NCBI GenBank assembly: GCA_017860335.1
Contig: JAFNAU010000014.1
Location: 1 to 15,265, forward strand
From: Bacteroidota bacterium
GTDB taxonomy: Bacteria; Bacteroidota; Bacteroidia; Bacteroidales; Paludibacteraceae
Reading direction: 5' to 3'
DNA length: 15,265 nt
Positions 1 to 6,511 of the stretch are shown here, in pieces; the stretch's first letter is position 1; each line of letters begins with the position of its first letter. A program made the position numbers and the translations under genes. The notes beneath the pieces were generated by a model. It saw only the letters and a list, made by a program, of their open reading frames with translations, had not been told where the DNA came from and ran no database searches.

Positions 1-71
1 GTGCGGTTTACAGGTTGACCTGCAAGGGGCAAACAAATTACAAGAAGTATTAGCACACTCAGTTTTTTCAT
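1..71 (-). CDS. N-terminus of a secreted protein, cut by the window edge
   Basis: An ATG at 71-69 on the minus strand opens a frame that stays open to the window edge. The 23 visible residues begin MKKLSVLILLVICLPLAGQ: two lysines, a long hydrophobic core and a small-residue cleavage region, which is a textbook signal peptide. It lies about 26 bp after the stop of a decayed glycosidase frame on the same strand, so it may be the next gene of a polysaccharide or glycoprotein degradation cluster to the left. The mature protein is outside the window, so no function can be given. A cysteine lies within the hydrophobic stretch, but there is no good lipobox around it, so signal peptidase I export is more likely than lipidation. 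Confidence 0.5.
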   Translation of the reverse strand, partial: MKKLSVLILLVICLPLAGQPVNR

Positions 72-97
72 TACCAATATACTTTATGAATTGTATT

Positions 98-250
98 TTA
101 TCGTTTTGGTTTGTCAGACATAATCAGTTCCAGAGTTCTTCCTCCCATCAGTTCAGCATGTGTAAAGAAAGGTTTTGTCAGTTCTTTCCAATTCATCTGA
201 GCTGAAGAAAAGAATTCCCCATGCAATGGCAAGTAAACGAGTACGCGATT
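98..250 (-). pseudogene. C-terminal remnant of a GH92-like alpha-mannosidase
   Basis: A 50-codon minus-strand frame, preceded directly by an in-frame TGA (253-251), ends at a TAA (100-98). Its residues include SSAQMNWKELTKPFFTHAEL followed by MGGRTLELIMSDKP. From memory this matches the last beta-strands of GH92 alpha-mannosidases: an SAxLNGKxL-like strand, then K-x-[FY]-x-TH, then [IL]M-x-G-x-TLEF-x-M-x-x-KP. GH92 enzymes are periplasmic or secreted and about 750 residues long. Everything upstream (251-553) is AT-rich with stops in the frames I checked, so the catalytic domains are gone and this can only be a relic. A different beta-sandwich glycosidase is possible. The family assignment rests on motif memory, not a search. 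Confidence 0.5.
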
Positions 251-553
251 TCATTTTTTTATAGATTTTAATTGTTCAGATGAAACCAGTATATAAAATT
301 AGCTTGATTGTCAAAATTTATTTGTGGCACCCGTTTCATATAATGCTGAATTTAAGGAAAATACCTTTTGATTGAATTTGAATGCAATATTAATAAATTT
401 AATTGAATAACAGAAGCCAGGATGTGCAATAGAAAAAGAAAATAATACAATATTAAGTATTTATTGTAACCTTTAAAAACATGTTAAACTGGATAATTAA
501 TTCATAAAACTTTTATGGTTTTGAAGTTATCATTTGTAGCTATTGATCATCAA
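251..553. other. AT-rich non-coding stretch
   Basis: No convincing gene, RNA or hairpin was seen. Frames are short and interrupted on both strands. It is probably decayed coding DNA left by the glycosidase relic next to it, plus the far upstream region of the rRNA methyltransferase gene. Confidence 0.5.
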
Positions 554-645
554 CAGACATTACAACTACAGTCAGGGAAAATTCCGAACAACTTCAGATA
601 TTACAAATACAGTCTGTGAAAGTTCTGTATAACAACAGACATTCG
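554..645. repeat. degenerate 41-bp tandem repeat, about 2.2 copies
   Basis: CAGACATTAC at 554, CAGATATTAC at 595 and CAGACATTCG at 636 are spaced exactly 41 bp apart. Aligning units 554-594 and 595-635 by hand gives 31 of 41 identical positions. The third copy breaks down after about 10 bases. It lies 54 bp upstream of the rsmF-like start codon and just before the promoter. No protein reading is evident. Confidence 0.7.
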
Positions 646-672
646 TTTAATAATTTTTTCTTCCAAATTCAG

Positions 673-680
673 TATATTTG
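673..680 (+). promoter_or_regulatory. Bacteroidetes -7 promoter box for the rRNA methyltransferase gene
   Basis: TATATTTG matches TAnnTTTG exactly. It predicts transcription starting near 687, a leader of about 12 nt before the ATG at 699. No clear TTTG -33 box is present. The A-rich AAAAGGA between the box and the ATG could act as a ribosome binding site. Confidence 0.6.
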
Positions 681-698
681 CACCCTAAAAAGGATTTA

Positions 699-2036
699 AT
701 GAATTTACCCGAACCATTTGTCAGACGTACTCAGGAATTACTTGGCGATGAATTTCCCGATTTTCTCGACGCGCTCGATATTCCTTCACCGGTCAGTGTA
801 CGTGTGAATGATAAAACAGTATACGTGCCTTCGGATGATAAGGTGAAATGGTGTGATTCGGGATATTATCTTTCCGGGCGACCGGTTTTTACCCTTGATC
901 CGCTGTTTCATGCCGGAGTTTATTATGTACAGGAAGCCTCTTCCATGTTTTTACAGCAGGCTCTATCACAGTTTGTCGCGCCTGATGGCGTTGTGCTGGA
1001 TCTTTGCGCTGCTCCCGGCGGAAAGTCCACCCTGATATCGCAATATCTGAAATCCGGCGGAATGCTTGTTAGTAACGAAATTGTCCGCAGTCGGGCGTTT
1101 ATCCTTGCCGAAAATCTGATAAAATGGGGCAATGACGCGGTAGTTGTTTCCAATAATGTACCCGCTGATTTTCAGCGTTTGCCTTCCTTTTTCGACGCGG
1201 TGGTGGTTGACGCGCCCTGTTCGGGCGAGGGTATGTTTCGCAAGGACGCGGGAGCTGTGGATGAATGGAGTGAACAAAATGTGGAGATGTGTGCCCAAAG
1301 GCAGCGCGACATACTGCTTGATGTATGGGATACACTGAAAAAGGATGGAATACTGATTTACAGCACCTGTACGTACAACCGGGAGGAAAACGAAAAGAAT
1401 GTTAGCTGGATAGAAACCGCGCTTGGCGCTGAAATCCAGCGGATTGATACTGCAGCTTTTCCTCAGATTACAGTATCGGACAAGGGATACCGGTTTTTTC
1501 CCCAAAAAACCCGTGGAGAAGGCTTTTTTCTCTCCGTATTGCGGAAAACATCAGATGCACCATCGCTCAGGATGAAAAAACAGGAGAAAAGAAAGCTAAA
1601 GCCGGAATTCGATGAAACAGAACTTAAAAACCGGTTAAAGGAGCCTGGAGACTGGAAAATATATTCGGACAATAACTTTATCTCCGCTTTCAGACTGAAA
1701 TTCAGCACGGAAGTTGAACTGCTCAAAAATAATTTGCACATCATGCATTACGGCATTACTCTTTGTGAAATAAAAGGCCGGGATTTAATTCCTCACACCA
1801 GTCTGGCATTATCAAAAAGTATTAATACGGAAAAAATTCAACAGGCGGAGGTCGAATTAAGGGATGCTTTATTATATCTGAAAAAAGAAGCCATAAGTTT
1901 ACCCGATGCCGAAAAAGGATTTATACTTGTGAAATACCGGAACATACCCCTGGGATGGGTGAAAAACATAGGCAACAGAACCAATAATCTCTACCCGAAT
2001 GAATGGCGGATCAGGATGAATATTCCTGCTCCATAA
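699..2036 (+). CDS. rsmF: RsmF-like 16S rRNA (cytosine-C5)-methyltransferase
   Basis: Cytoplasmic SAM-dependent RNA m5C methyltransferase of the NOL1/NOP2/Sun family, 445 residues. The SAM-binding motif I DLCAAPGGKS is at residues 101-110. Motif IV DAPCSGEGMF is at 171-180 (Cys174). The catalytic-cysteine motif VI STCTY is at 222-226 (Cys224). The family motif FFPQKTRGEGFF follows at about 267. Residues from about 320 form the C-terminal RsmF/PUA-like RNA-binding region. E. coli RsmF methylates C1407 of 16S rRNA; the exact target here is inferred. I chose the ATG at 699 because a TTG at 678 lies inside the promoter box, and the N-terminus MNLPEPFVRRTQ looks like that of homologues. The middle of the gene is visibly more GC-rich than genes to the right. 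The next gene follows after 86 bp. Confidence 0.88.
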   Translation: MNLPEPFVRRTQELLGDEFPDFLDALDIPSPVSVRVNDKTVYVPSDDKVKWCDSGYYLSGRPVFTLDPLFHAGVYYVQEASSMFLQQALSQFVAPDGVVLDLCAAPGGKSTLISQYLKSGGMLVSNEIVRSRAFILAENLIKWGNDAVVVSNNVPADFQRLPSFFDAVVVDAPCSGEGMFRKDAGAVDEWSEQNVEMCAQRQRDILLDVWDTLKKDGILIYSTCTYNREENEKNVSWIETALGAEIQRIDTAAFPQITVSDKGYRFFPQKTRGEGFFLSVLRKTSDAPSLRMKKQEKRKLKPEFDETELKNRLKEPGDWKIYSDNNFISAFRLKFSTEVELLKNNLHIMHYGITLCEIKGRDLIPHTSLALSKSINTEKIQQAEVELRDALLYLKKEAISLPDAEKGFILVKYRNIPLGWVKNIGNRTNNLYPNEWRIRMNIPAP

Positions 2037-2122
2037 ATCACCCGATAAATCGTGACAGGTTCTTAAGGTGGGGAAAAAATTGAAATTTCGCAGGTCGTTA
2101 AGTTTTAGAAGTTGACAATTAA

Positions 2123-2941
2123 ATGGAAATTAAAAATACTGATTTTATTAATAACAAAAGCAACTCATTAATTCCCCCTTTTGAGGGTGGGAGAGCTAAT
2201 ATTACATTTTTAGGCACAGGCACATCTACCGGTGTTCCCCAACTTGGCTGCAAATGTCCGGTATGCCGTTCGGCAAGTCCGAAGGACAAACGACTCCGGA
2301 ATTCAGCGTTAGTTACTGTCGACGACAAGCGCTTTCTCATTGATGCCGGTCCCGATTTACGTCAGCAGCTGATAACCAACGATATTTTTCATGTCACAGC
2401 CATACTTCTTACTCACGAACATTACGATCATGTTGGCGGGCTTGACGATGTGCGTCCCCTTGGCGAAACAAATATTTATGCCGAAGCTAACGTACTCGAA
2501 GCCATTGAACGAAATATGCCGTATTGTTTCGGAGTAATCAAATATCCGGGTGTGCCAAAGATGAATCTGCATAAAGTGGATATGAACCCGTTTCAAATAC
2601 AGGGAGTGAATATCATTCCCATCCGGGCCATGCATGCCAGACTGCCTGTGCTTGGTTTCAGAATCGGTAAGCTGGCTTACCTTACCGATGTGAAAAGTAT
2701 CGACAACACCGAGCTGGATAAACTTCGTGGACTGAAAGTGCTGGTGATTAATGCCCTTCGCAAAGAAGAACATATATCGCACCTTTCCTTGTCCGAAGCC
2801 ATCGCAATTGCTCAGCATGTAAATGCTGAAAACACTTATTTCACCCACATTAGTCATCATCTGGGAAAACACGAAGATGTGAGCGCTGAATTGCCAGAAA
2901 ATATTCATCTCGCTTACGATAATTTATCAATAAATTTTTAA
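2123..2941 (+). CDS. PhnP-like metallo-beta-lactamase-fold hydrolase
   Basis: Cytoplasmic metal-dependent hydrolase of the MBL superfamily, 272 residues as drawn. The strand ITFLGTGTSTG opens the fold. The metal motif HEHYDH is at residues 98-103 (His98, His100, Asp102, His103), with further likely ligands His171, Asp189 and His245 or His246. CKCPVC (Cys43, Cys45, Cys48) resembles the structural zinc site of E. coli PhnP, a cyclic phosphodiesterase acting on 5-phosphoribosyl 1,2-cyclic phosphate. No phosphonate genes lie nearby, so the substrate is unknown. The fold normally begins at about residue 27. The preceding 26 residues are atypical and contain PPFEGG, encoded by a small palindromic GC-rich motif. 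No later in-frame ATG, GTG or TTG offers a better start. Its stop codon overlaps the promoter box of the next gene. Confidence 0.8.
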   Translation: MEIKNTDFINNKSNSLIPPFEGGRANITFLGTGTSTGVPQLGCKCPVCRSASPKDKRLRNSALVTVDDKRFLIDAGPDLRQQLITNDIFHVTAILLTHEHYDHVGGLDDVRPLGETNIYAEANVLEAIERNMPYCFGVIKYPGVPKMNLHKVDMNPFQIQGVNIIPIRAMHARLPVLGFRIGKLAYLTDVKSIDNTELDKLRGLKVLVINALRKEEHISHLSLSEAIAIAQHVNAENTYFTHISHHLGKHEDVSAELPENIHLAYDNLSINF

Positions 2942-2946
2942 CTTTG
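2939..2946 (+). promoter_or_regulatory. -7 promoter box for the DUF6340-like lipoprotein gene
   Basis: TAACTTTG matches TAnnTTTG exactly and overlaps the TAA stop of the hydrolase gene. It predicts a start near 2953 and a leader of about 27 nt. No TTTG -33 element was found at the right spacing. Confidence 0.5.
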
Positions 2947-2979
2947 CCTGTCAATAGCTGATTCCTCAACCTGATTTTT

Positions 2980-4074
2980 ATGATAAACACGCAAGCAAGA
3001 AATAGAAGTGCCCTGATGAGGTTAACTGTGTCGAAAATACTTCCGGCAGTGGGATTGATTTTTCTGATGACTTCATGCACTACTTCCCGAATGTTCACAA
3101 CTCTCGATATACTTCGGCCGGCTCAGGTTACATTTCCTCCCGAAATCAACAGTATTCTTATTGTTGATAATTCTATAGCTCAACCATCGAATGTGGGACA
3201 TTATAATAAAAAGTTATTTGAAGAATACACTTCGGTTGAACAGGTATTTGACAGTGCTTCAATTTTCTGTACCGCGAGTTTGCGTGAGTCGCTCGAAGAA
3301 AAAGGCTTTTTCAAAAACGTTCATATGGCAAAAAACCGTACAAACGTGTCTGATAAACCATTTAAAATAACACCACTGACCAGTGAAGCAATAAAAAGTT
3401 TGTGTGCTGTGTATCATGCCGATGCCATTCTCTCACTTGATCGTTTATTATATATCGATAAGATTACTGAAAATTTCTATACGGATGATTTGCAGTTTTT
3501 CAGCAATCTGGATATCAAGATGGGAACAGTCTGGTCCATAAATTACCCAACCGACAAACCCACAACATATTTACAGTTTACTGATAGTTTTACCTGGGAA
3601 AGCAGTAACAAGATACGCAGCAAAGCTGGTGATAAGCTACCCTCGCGTTATAATGCACTTGTCGATGCTTCTCTGCTCACAGGAACAAATATAGCCGATC
3701 GAATGATACCGCGTTGGGAAAAGGAAGACCGATATTTCTATAATCCCCGGAATAAATACATGCGACAAGCCATGGACTCAGTTAAAGTCCGAAACTGGAA
3801 AGCGGCCATAGATTTGTGGAAATTAGCAGCAGAAAAATCAGGTTATGCCACCAAATACCGCGCGAATTACAATATTGCCATTGCAAGTGAGATTTTGGGC
3901 GATATGGAAAATGCTATATTGTATTGTGATTTGGCTATCGAAATATATCCTAAGGTTTTATTTGCTTTTACCGTTGATATGGAAAACGATATATACAAAC
4001 TGGTGAGTTATAAAGAAGATCTTCAAAAAAGAGCAAAAGAAATAAATCTGATAAAAAAACAGCTTGGCAATTAA
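2980..4074 (+). CDS. putative lipoprotein, DUF6340-like, with TPR-like C-terminus
   Basis: The protein is 364 residues. The N-terminus has basic residues, a hydrophobic stretch (about 18-30) and a lipobox-like LMTSC ending at Cys33, so it is probably lipidated and envelope-attached. The region after the cysteine (CTTSRMFTTLDILRPAQVTF, then PPEINSILIVDNS) resembles DUF6340, a Bacteroidetes family of unknown function; I recall this from family style, not a search. Residues about 273-335 (NWKAAIDLWKLAAEKS, RANYNIAIASEILGDMENA, AIEIYP) read as one to two TPR-like helical hairpins, typical of protein-protein contact. An in-frame ATG at residue 13 (3016) would still leave a usable lipoprotein signal and is an alternative start. 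It has its own promoter box and is codirectional with the DUF4301 gene. Confidence 0.65.
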   Translation: MINTQARNRSALMRLTVSKILPAVGLIFLMTSCTTSRMFTTLDILRPAQVTFPPEINSILIVDNSIAQPSNVGHYNKKLFEEYTSVEQVFDSASIFCTASLRESLEEKGFFKNVHMAKNRTNVSDKPFKITPLTSEAIKSLCAVYHADAILSLDRLLYIDKITENFYTDDLQFFSNLDIKMGTVWSINYPTDKPTTYLQFTDSFTWESSNKIRSKAGDKLPSRYNALVDASLLTGTNIADRMIPRWEKEDRYFYNPRNKYMRQAMDSVKVRNWKAAIDLWKLAAEKSGYATKYRANYNIAIASEILGDMENAILYCDLAIEIYPKVLFAFTVDMENDIYKLVSYKEDLQKRAKEINLIKKQLGN

Positions 4075-4079
4075 AATTG
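4072..4079 (+). promoter_or_regulatory. weak -7-like box upstream of the DUF4301 gene
   Basis: TAAAATTG matches TAnnTTTG at 5 of the 6 fixed positions. It overlaps the stop codon of the preceding gene, as at the junction before it, and would give a leader of about 25 nt. Read-through from upstream is equally possible. Confidence 0.3.
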
Positions 4080-4110
4080 TTATTACTACCAACTAAACCA
4101 ATCTTACATT

Positions 4111-5628
4111 ATGATTCAACCAAATGATGAAATGTTGCTGCAGAAAAAAGGAATTTCAGCTCAGCAAATAGAAGAACAGCTTAATTGTTTCAAATCGGGT
4201 TTTCCATATCTGGTAATCCGGAGTTCAGCTTCAGTGGGAAATGGTATTATTCGTGTCAACGAGACTGAACTACAGACTTATCTGAATGAATGGGGAAAAT
4301 ACCTGACAACAAATGCCAGAGTATTGAAGTTCGTTCCTGCTTCGGGGGCTGCAAGCCGCATGTTCAAGGATTTATTCAGTTTTCTGGATGGTGACAGCGA
4401 TTTGCCCGTAACGGGATTTGAGAAAAAGTTTTTTGATGAGATAGAAAGATTTGCATTCTACGATGATCTGAATGCCGTTTGCAAAACGAATAACGGAAAA
4501 GACATTCCAGAACTTAAAAAATCGAACAGCTACAAGGAAATTGTGGCTAATTTGCTGCAGGAGAAAGGATTGAATTACGGCTCGTTGCCCAAAGGCCTGC
4601 TCAAATTTCATTCGTATAAGGACGATAAACGAACTCCGTTGCTTGAGCATCTTGTCGAAGGCGCTGTGTATGCATCCACAATATCCGGTGAAGTAAACAT
4701 TCATTTTACTGTATCTAAAGAACACCGGCAATTGTTTGAAAAACACCTGGTTGAAAACCTTTCAAAATATGAAAAAAGGTTTGGAGTGAAATATAATGTC
4801 AGTTTTTCCGAACAAAAACCATCTACAGATACTATAGCAGCTGATGCTGATAATAATCCGTTTCGTGAAGAAGGTGAACTCGTTTTTCGACCCGGGGGTC
4901 ACGGTGCGCTCATTGAAAATCTGAACGACCTGGACGCGGATATTATTTTCATAAAAAATATCGATAATGTGGTTCCTGATGCACTCAAAGATGCCACTAT
5001 TACCTATAAAAAACTTATTGCCGGTGTTCTGGTACATTATCAGCAACAGGCATTTGCCTACCTCAAAGAACTCGAAAACGAAAAAATATCGGATGCCAAA
5101 CTCACGGTAATAGCACAATTCTGCGAGAAGAAACTGAATAATCACAACGAAAATATTAAATCACTGAGCGGTATTCGGTTGCGCGAATATCTTATCGGTA
5201 AACTTAACCGCCCGATACGGGTGTGTGGCATGGTAAAGAATGTAGGTGAGCCCGGAGGCGGACCCTTCCTGACTGTCAATCCCGATGGCACTGTCTCACT
5301 GCAAATTCTCGAAAGTTCGCAGATCGACACAAATAATGCTGACGATAAAGAAAAGATGCAGAACTCTACTCATTTCAACCCTGTGGATCTGGTTTGTGGT
5401 GTAAAGGATTACAAAAGCCGTAAATTTAATTTATTGAAGTATGTGGATAAAAACACGGGGTTCATTTCCTCCAAATCGAAAAGCGGCAAAGAACTGAAAG
5501 CACTTGAGCTGCCCGGTCTTTGGAACGGAGCAATGAGTGACTGGAATACTATCTTTGTTGAAGTGCCCATCGAAACTTTCAATCCAGTAAAAACAGTAAA
5601 TGATCTCTTAAGAAAAGAACATCAGTAA
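4111..5628 (+). CDS. DUF4301 family protein, nucleotidyltransferase-like
   Basis: A 505-residue soluble protein with no signal peptide or membrane segment. It resembles DUF4301, a Bacteroidetes family with no assigned function. KFVPASGAASRMFK at residues 73-86 looks like the nucleotide-binding loop at the first strand of sugar nucleotidyltransferases. RPGGHGAL at about 261-268, followed by IFIKNIDNVVPD at about 279-290, resembles the PxGHGD and NxDN elements of UDP-sugar pyrophosphorylases. The C-terminus holds other conserved-looking stretches: NVGEPGGGPF, HFNPVDLVCGVKDY, and GLWNGAMSDWNTIFVEVP at about 469-486. I infer a UDPGP-like fold, but activity is unproven. The last of four plus-strand genes, it is followed at once by an intrinsic terminator. 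Confidence 0.75.
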   Translation: MIQPNDEMLLQKKGISAQQIEEQLNCFKSGFPYLVIRSSASVGNGIIRVNETELQTYLNEWGKYLTTNARVLKFVPASGAASRMFKDLFSFLDGDSDLPVTGFEKKFFDEIERFAFYDDLNAVCKTNNGKDIPELKKSNSYKEIVANLLQEKGLNYGSLPKGLLKFHSYKDDKRTPLLEHLVEGAVYASTISGEVNIHFTVSKEHRQLFEKHLVENLSKYEKRFGVKYNVSFSEQKPSTDTIAADADNNPFREEGELVFRPGGHGALIENLNDLDADIIFIKNIDNVVPDALKDATITYKKLIAGVLVHYQQQAFAYLKELENEKISDAKLTVIAQFCEKKLNNHNENIKSLSGIRLREYLIGKLNRPIRVCGMVKNVGEPGGGPFLTVNPDGTVSLQILESSQIDTNNADDKEKMQNSTHFNPVDLVCGVKDYKSRKFNLLKYVDKNTGFISSKSKSGKELKALELPGLWNGAMSDWNTIFVEVPIETFNPVKTVNDLLRKEHQ

Positions 5629-5648
5629 AAAATATTATAAGGGAAAAC

Positions 5649-5682
5649 GAGAGTGCCCTCCCAAAAAGTCGCTCTCTTTTTT
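5649..5682 (+). terminator. intrinsic terminator after the DUF4301 gene
   Basis: GAGAGTG (5649-5655) pairs with CGCTCTC (5670-5676) with one G-T wobble, and six T residues follow (5677-5682). It begins 20 bp after the stop codon. Confidence 0.8.
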
Positions 5683-5866
5683 ATATGTCAAGCACACCAT
5701 AACGATGTAAGCTTCTATGAAATTTGATTTCGTATATAGTCTTCAAAACAACTGATATCTAACAGATTTAGGGTATTTTTGAATTATTTGTGGCTATTAG
5801 AGCTTATCTGACGTTGGTTGAAATTTTTCAGATATTGAAGACAATGATCTGTATGGTAAAGTCCAT

Positions 5867-6150
5867 TTCGACTTTACATTTTGAAGAATGTCTGAACCGA
5901 TTGTAGTGTTTGTAATTTATTATTTACCTGAAGTCAGCTTCTACTTCTATGGGTCTTCTACATTGGGGCATCAATCCTTCCTTTGAGTAACATACGGGAA
6001 TGATAACTGCTATTGTCACCTCAGACCCAACTCATCTACGATATGATTTATCAAACACACAGAACTATCCCGGGGCATCATGCTCTCAATGATTGGGGGA
6101 AACAAAACTCCCCGACCCTGACTGTAGTTTTTGAATGTTACATTTGTCAT
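5867..6150 (-). pseudogene. IS1182-family transposase remnant
   Basis: An ATG at 6150-6148 opens a 44-codon frame that starts MTNVTFKNYSQGRGVLFPP and contains INHIVDEL, then stops at TGA 6018-6016. This matches the usual IS1182 N-terminus (V-x-FK-x-Y-x-Q-x4-LFPP, then NxxVDEL). In a second frame, 6020-5982 reads GDNSSYHSRMLLK, the equivalent of the conserved GGTSSYHPRMLLK. A third piece, 5962-5927, reads CRRPIEVEADFR, like SRKIE...PDFR. A fourth, 5908-5867, includes NRFR. The order of pieces matches the family, with frameshifts and at least one small deletion of about ten codons between the first two. The catalytic DDE region is not recognisable. Family recognition is from memory of conserved motifs; the first two pieces are the convincing ones. 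Confidence 0.72.
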
Positions 6151-6176
6151 AATTATCTATCATAATTATCTATCAT
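6148..6176. repeat. 13-bp direct tandem repeat
   Basis: CATAATTATCTAT occurs at 6148-6160 and again at 6161-6173, followed by CAT. The two copies are identical. The first includes the start codon of the transposase remnant on the other strand, so the duplication lies in the leader of the dead element. Confidence 0.85.
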
Positions 6177-6227
6177 TTAGATGTTTAAATGTAGTTAATA
6201 TATGACAAACGAACAACTTTTATACAC

Positions 6228-6265
6228 AAAAGAGGGTGTCCAAAACTTTTTGCACACCCTCTTTT
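6228..6265. terminator. 38-bp near-palindrome, probable bidirectional terminator and IS end
   Basis: AAAAGAGGGTGT (6228-6239) is the exact reverse complement of ACACCCTCTTTT (6254-6265). The 14-nt centre also pairs partly (CAAA with TTTG). Runs of T follow the stem in both directions. It starts 48 bp past the rpmF stop, so it can end the DUF177-rpmF transcript. Its GAGGGTGT arms and its position upstream of the transposase remnant also suit an insertion-sequence terminus. Both roles may be true. Confidence 0.7.
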
Positions 6266-6312
6266 AATATCTTTGTAATGAATAATTTTCTATTTATTCA
6301 GAAAAAGAAAGT

Positions 6313-6498
6313 TTATTCAGCTGTTACTTTTTCAATAGCTAATTTACCTCTGTAATAACCGCATTCAGGGCAAACGGTGTGGTAAATGTGGGTTGCACCG
6401 CAGTTTGAACAAATTGCCAGAGTAGGCAGTTTAGCTTTATCGTGGGTTCTTCTTTTTGCGGTTCTTTGTTTCGAATGTTTTCGTTTAGGATGTGCCAT
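6313..6498 (-). CDS. rpmF: 50S ribosomal protein L32
   Basis: A 61-residue component of the large ribosomal subunit. It begins with the family signature MAHPKRKHSKQRTAKRR, rich in basic residues that contact 23S rRNA. Four cysteines in two CxxC pairs (Cys30/Cys33 and Cys43/Cys46) form the zinc-ribbon site, so this is the zinc-binding type of L32. Length is normal for Bacteroidetes. It starts 13 bp after the stop of the DUF177 gene, the conserved pairing, and is surely cotranscribed with it. In many relatives fabH follows; here an IS remnant does. Confidence 0.95.
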   Translation of the reverse strand: MAHPKRKHSKQRTAKRRTHDKAKLPTLAICSNCGATHIYHTVCPECGYYRGKLAIEKVTAE

Positions 6499-6511
6499 TT
6501 TAGTAATTTAT

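Larger units (their letters stand above)
5860..6265 (-). mobile_element. decayed IS1182-family insertion sequence
   Basis: The gene-free region between the DUF4301 gene and rpmF holds recognisable pieces of a minus-strand IS1182-type transposase (see the pseudogene entry) and a 38-bp near-palindrome containing GAGGGTGT about 80-115 bp upstream of its start. The palindrome is a plausible element end, which would set the right boundary near 6265. The left boundary is unclear: homology-like text fades below about 5860, and no matching inverted repeat was found by eye between 5683 and 5860. The element cannot be active because its transposase is broken several times. Confidence 0.6.

Noticed and set aside
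251..350. Minus-strand frame upstream of the glycosidase relic as further enzyme sequence
   Set aside because: Reading back from the TGA at 253-251, the frame meets another stop within about 16 codons and shows no GH92-like motifs.
678..698. TTG start adding seven residues (MHPKKDL) to the rRNA methyltransferase
   Set aside because: The TTG is the end of the exact promoter box TATATTTG, so it would not be in the mRNA. The ATG at 699 fits family N-termini.
966..1505. 179-codon minus-strand open frame opposite the rRNA methyltransferase
   Set aside because: It is antisense to the conserved catalytic motifs and shows no protein-like features. It is a shadow of the GC-richer real gene.
2357..2908. 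183-codon minus-strand open frame opposite the MBL hydrolase
   Set aside because: It lies antisense to the metal-binding motifs and has no start signal or family resemblance.
5683..6227. Possible RNA gene or CRISPR-like array in the gap before rpmF
   Set aside because: The only repeat is the 13-bp pair at 6148. There are no spaced repeats or tRNA-like folds, and most of the stretch reads as transposase fragments.
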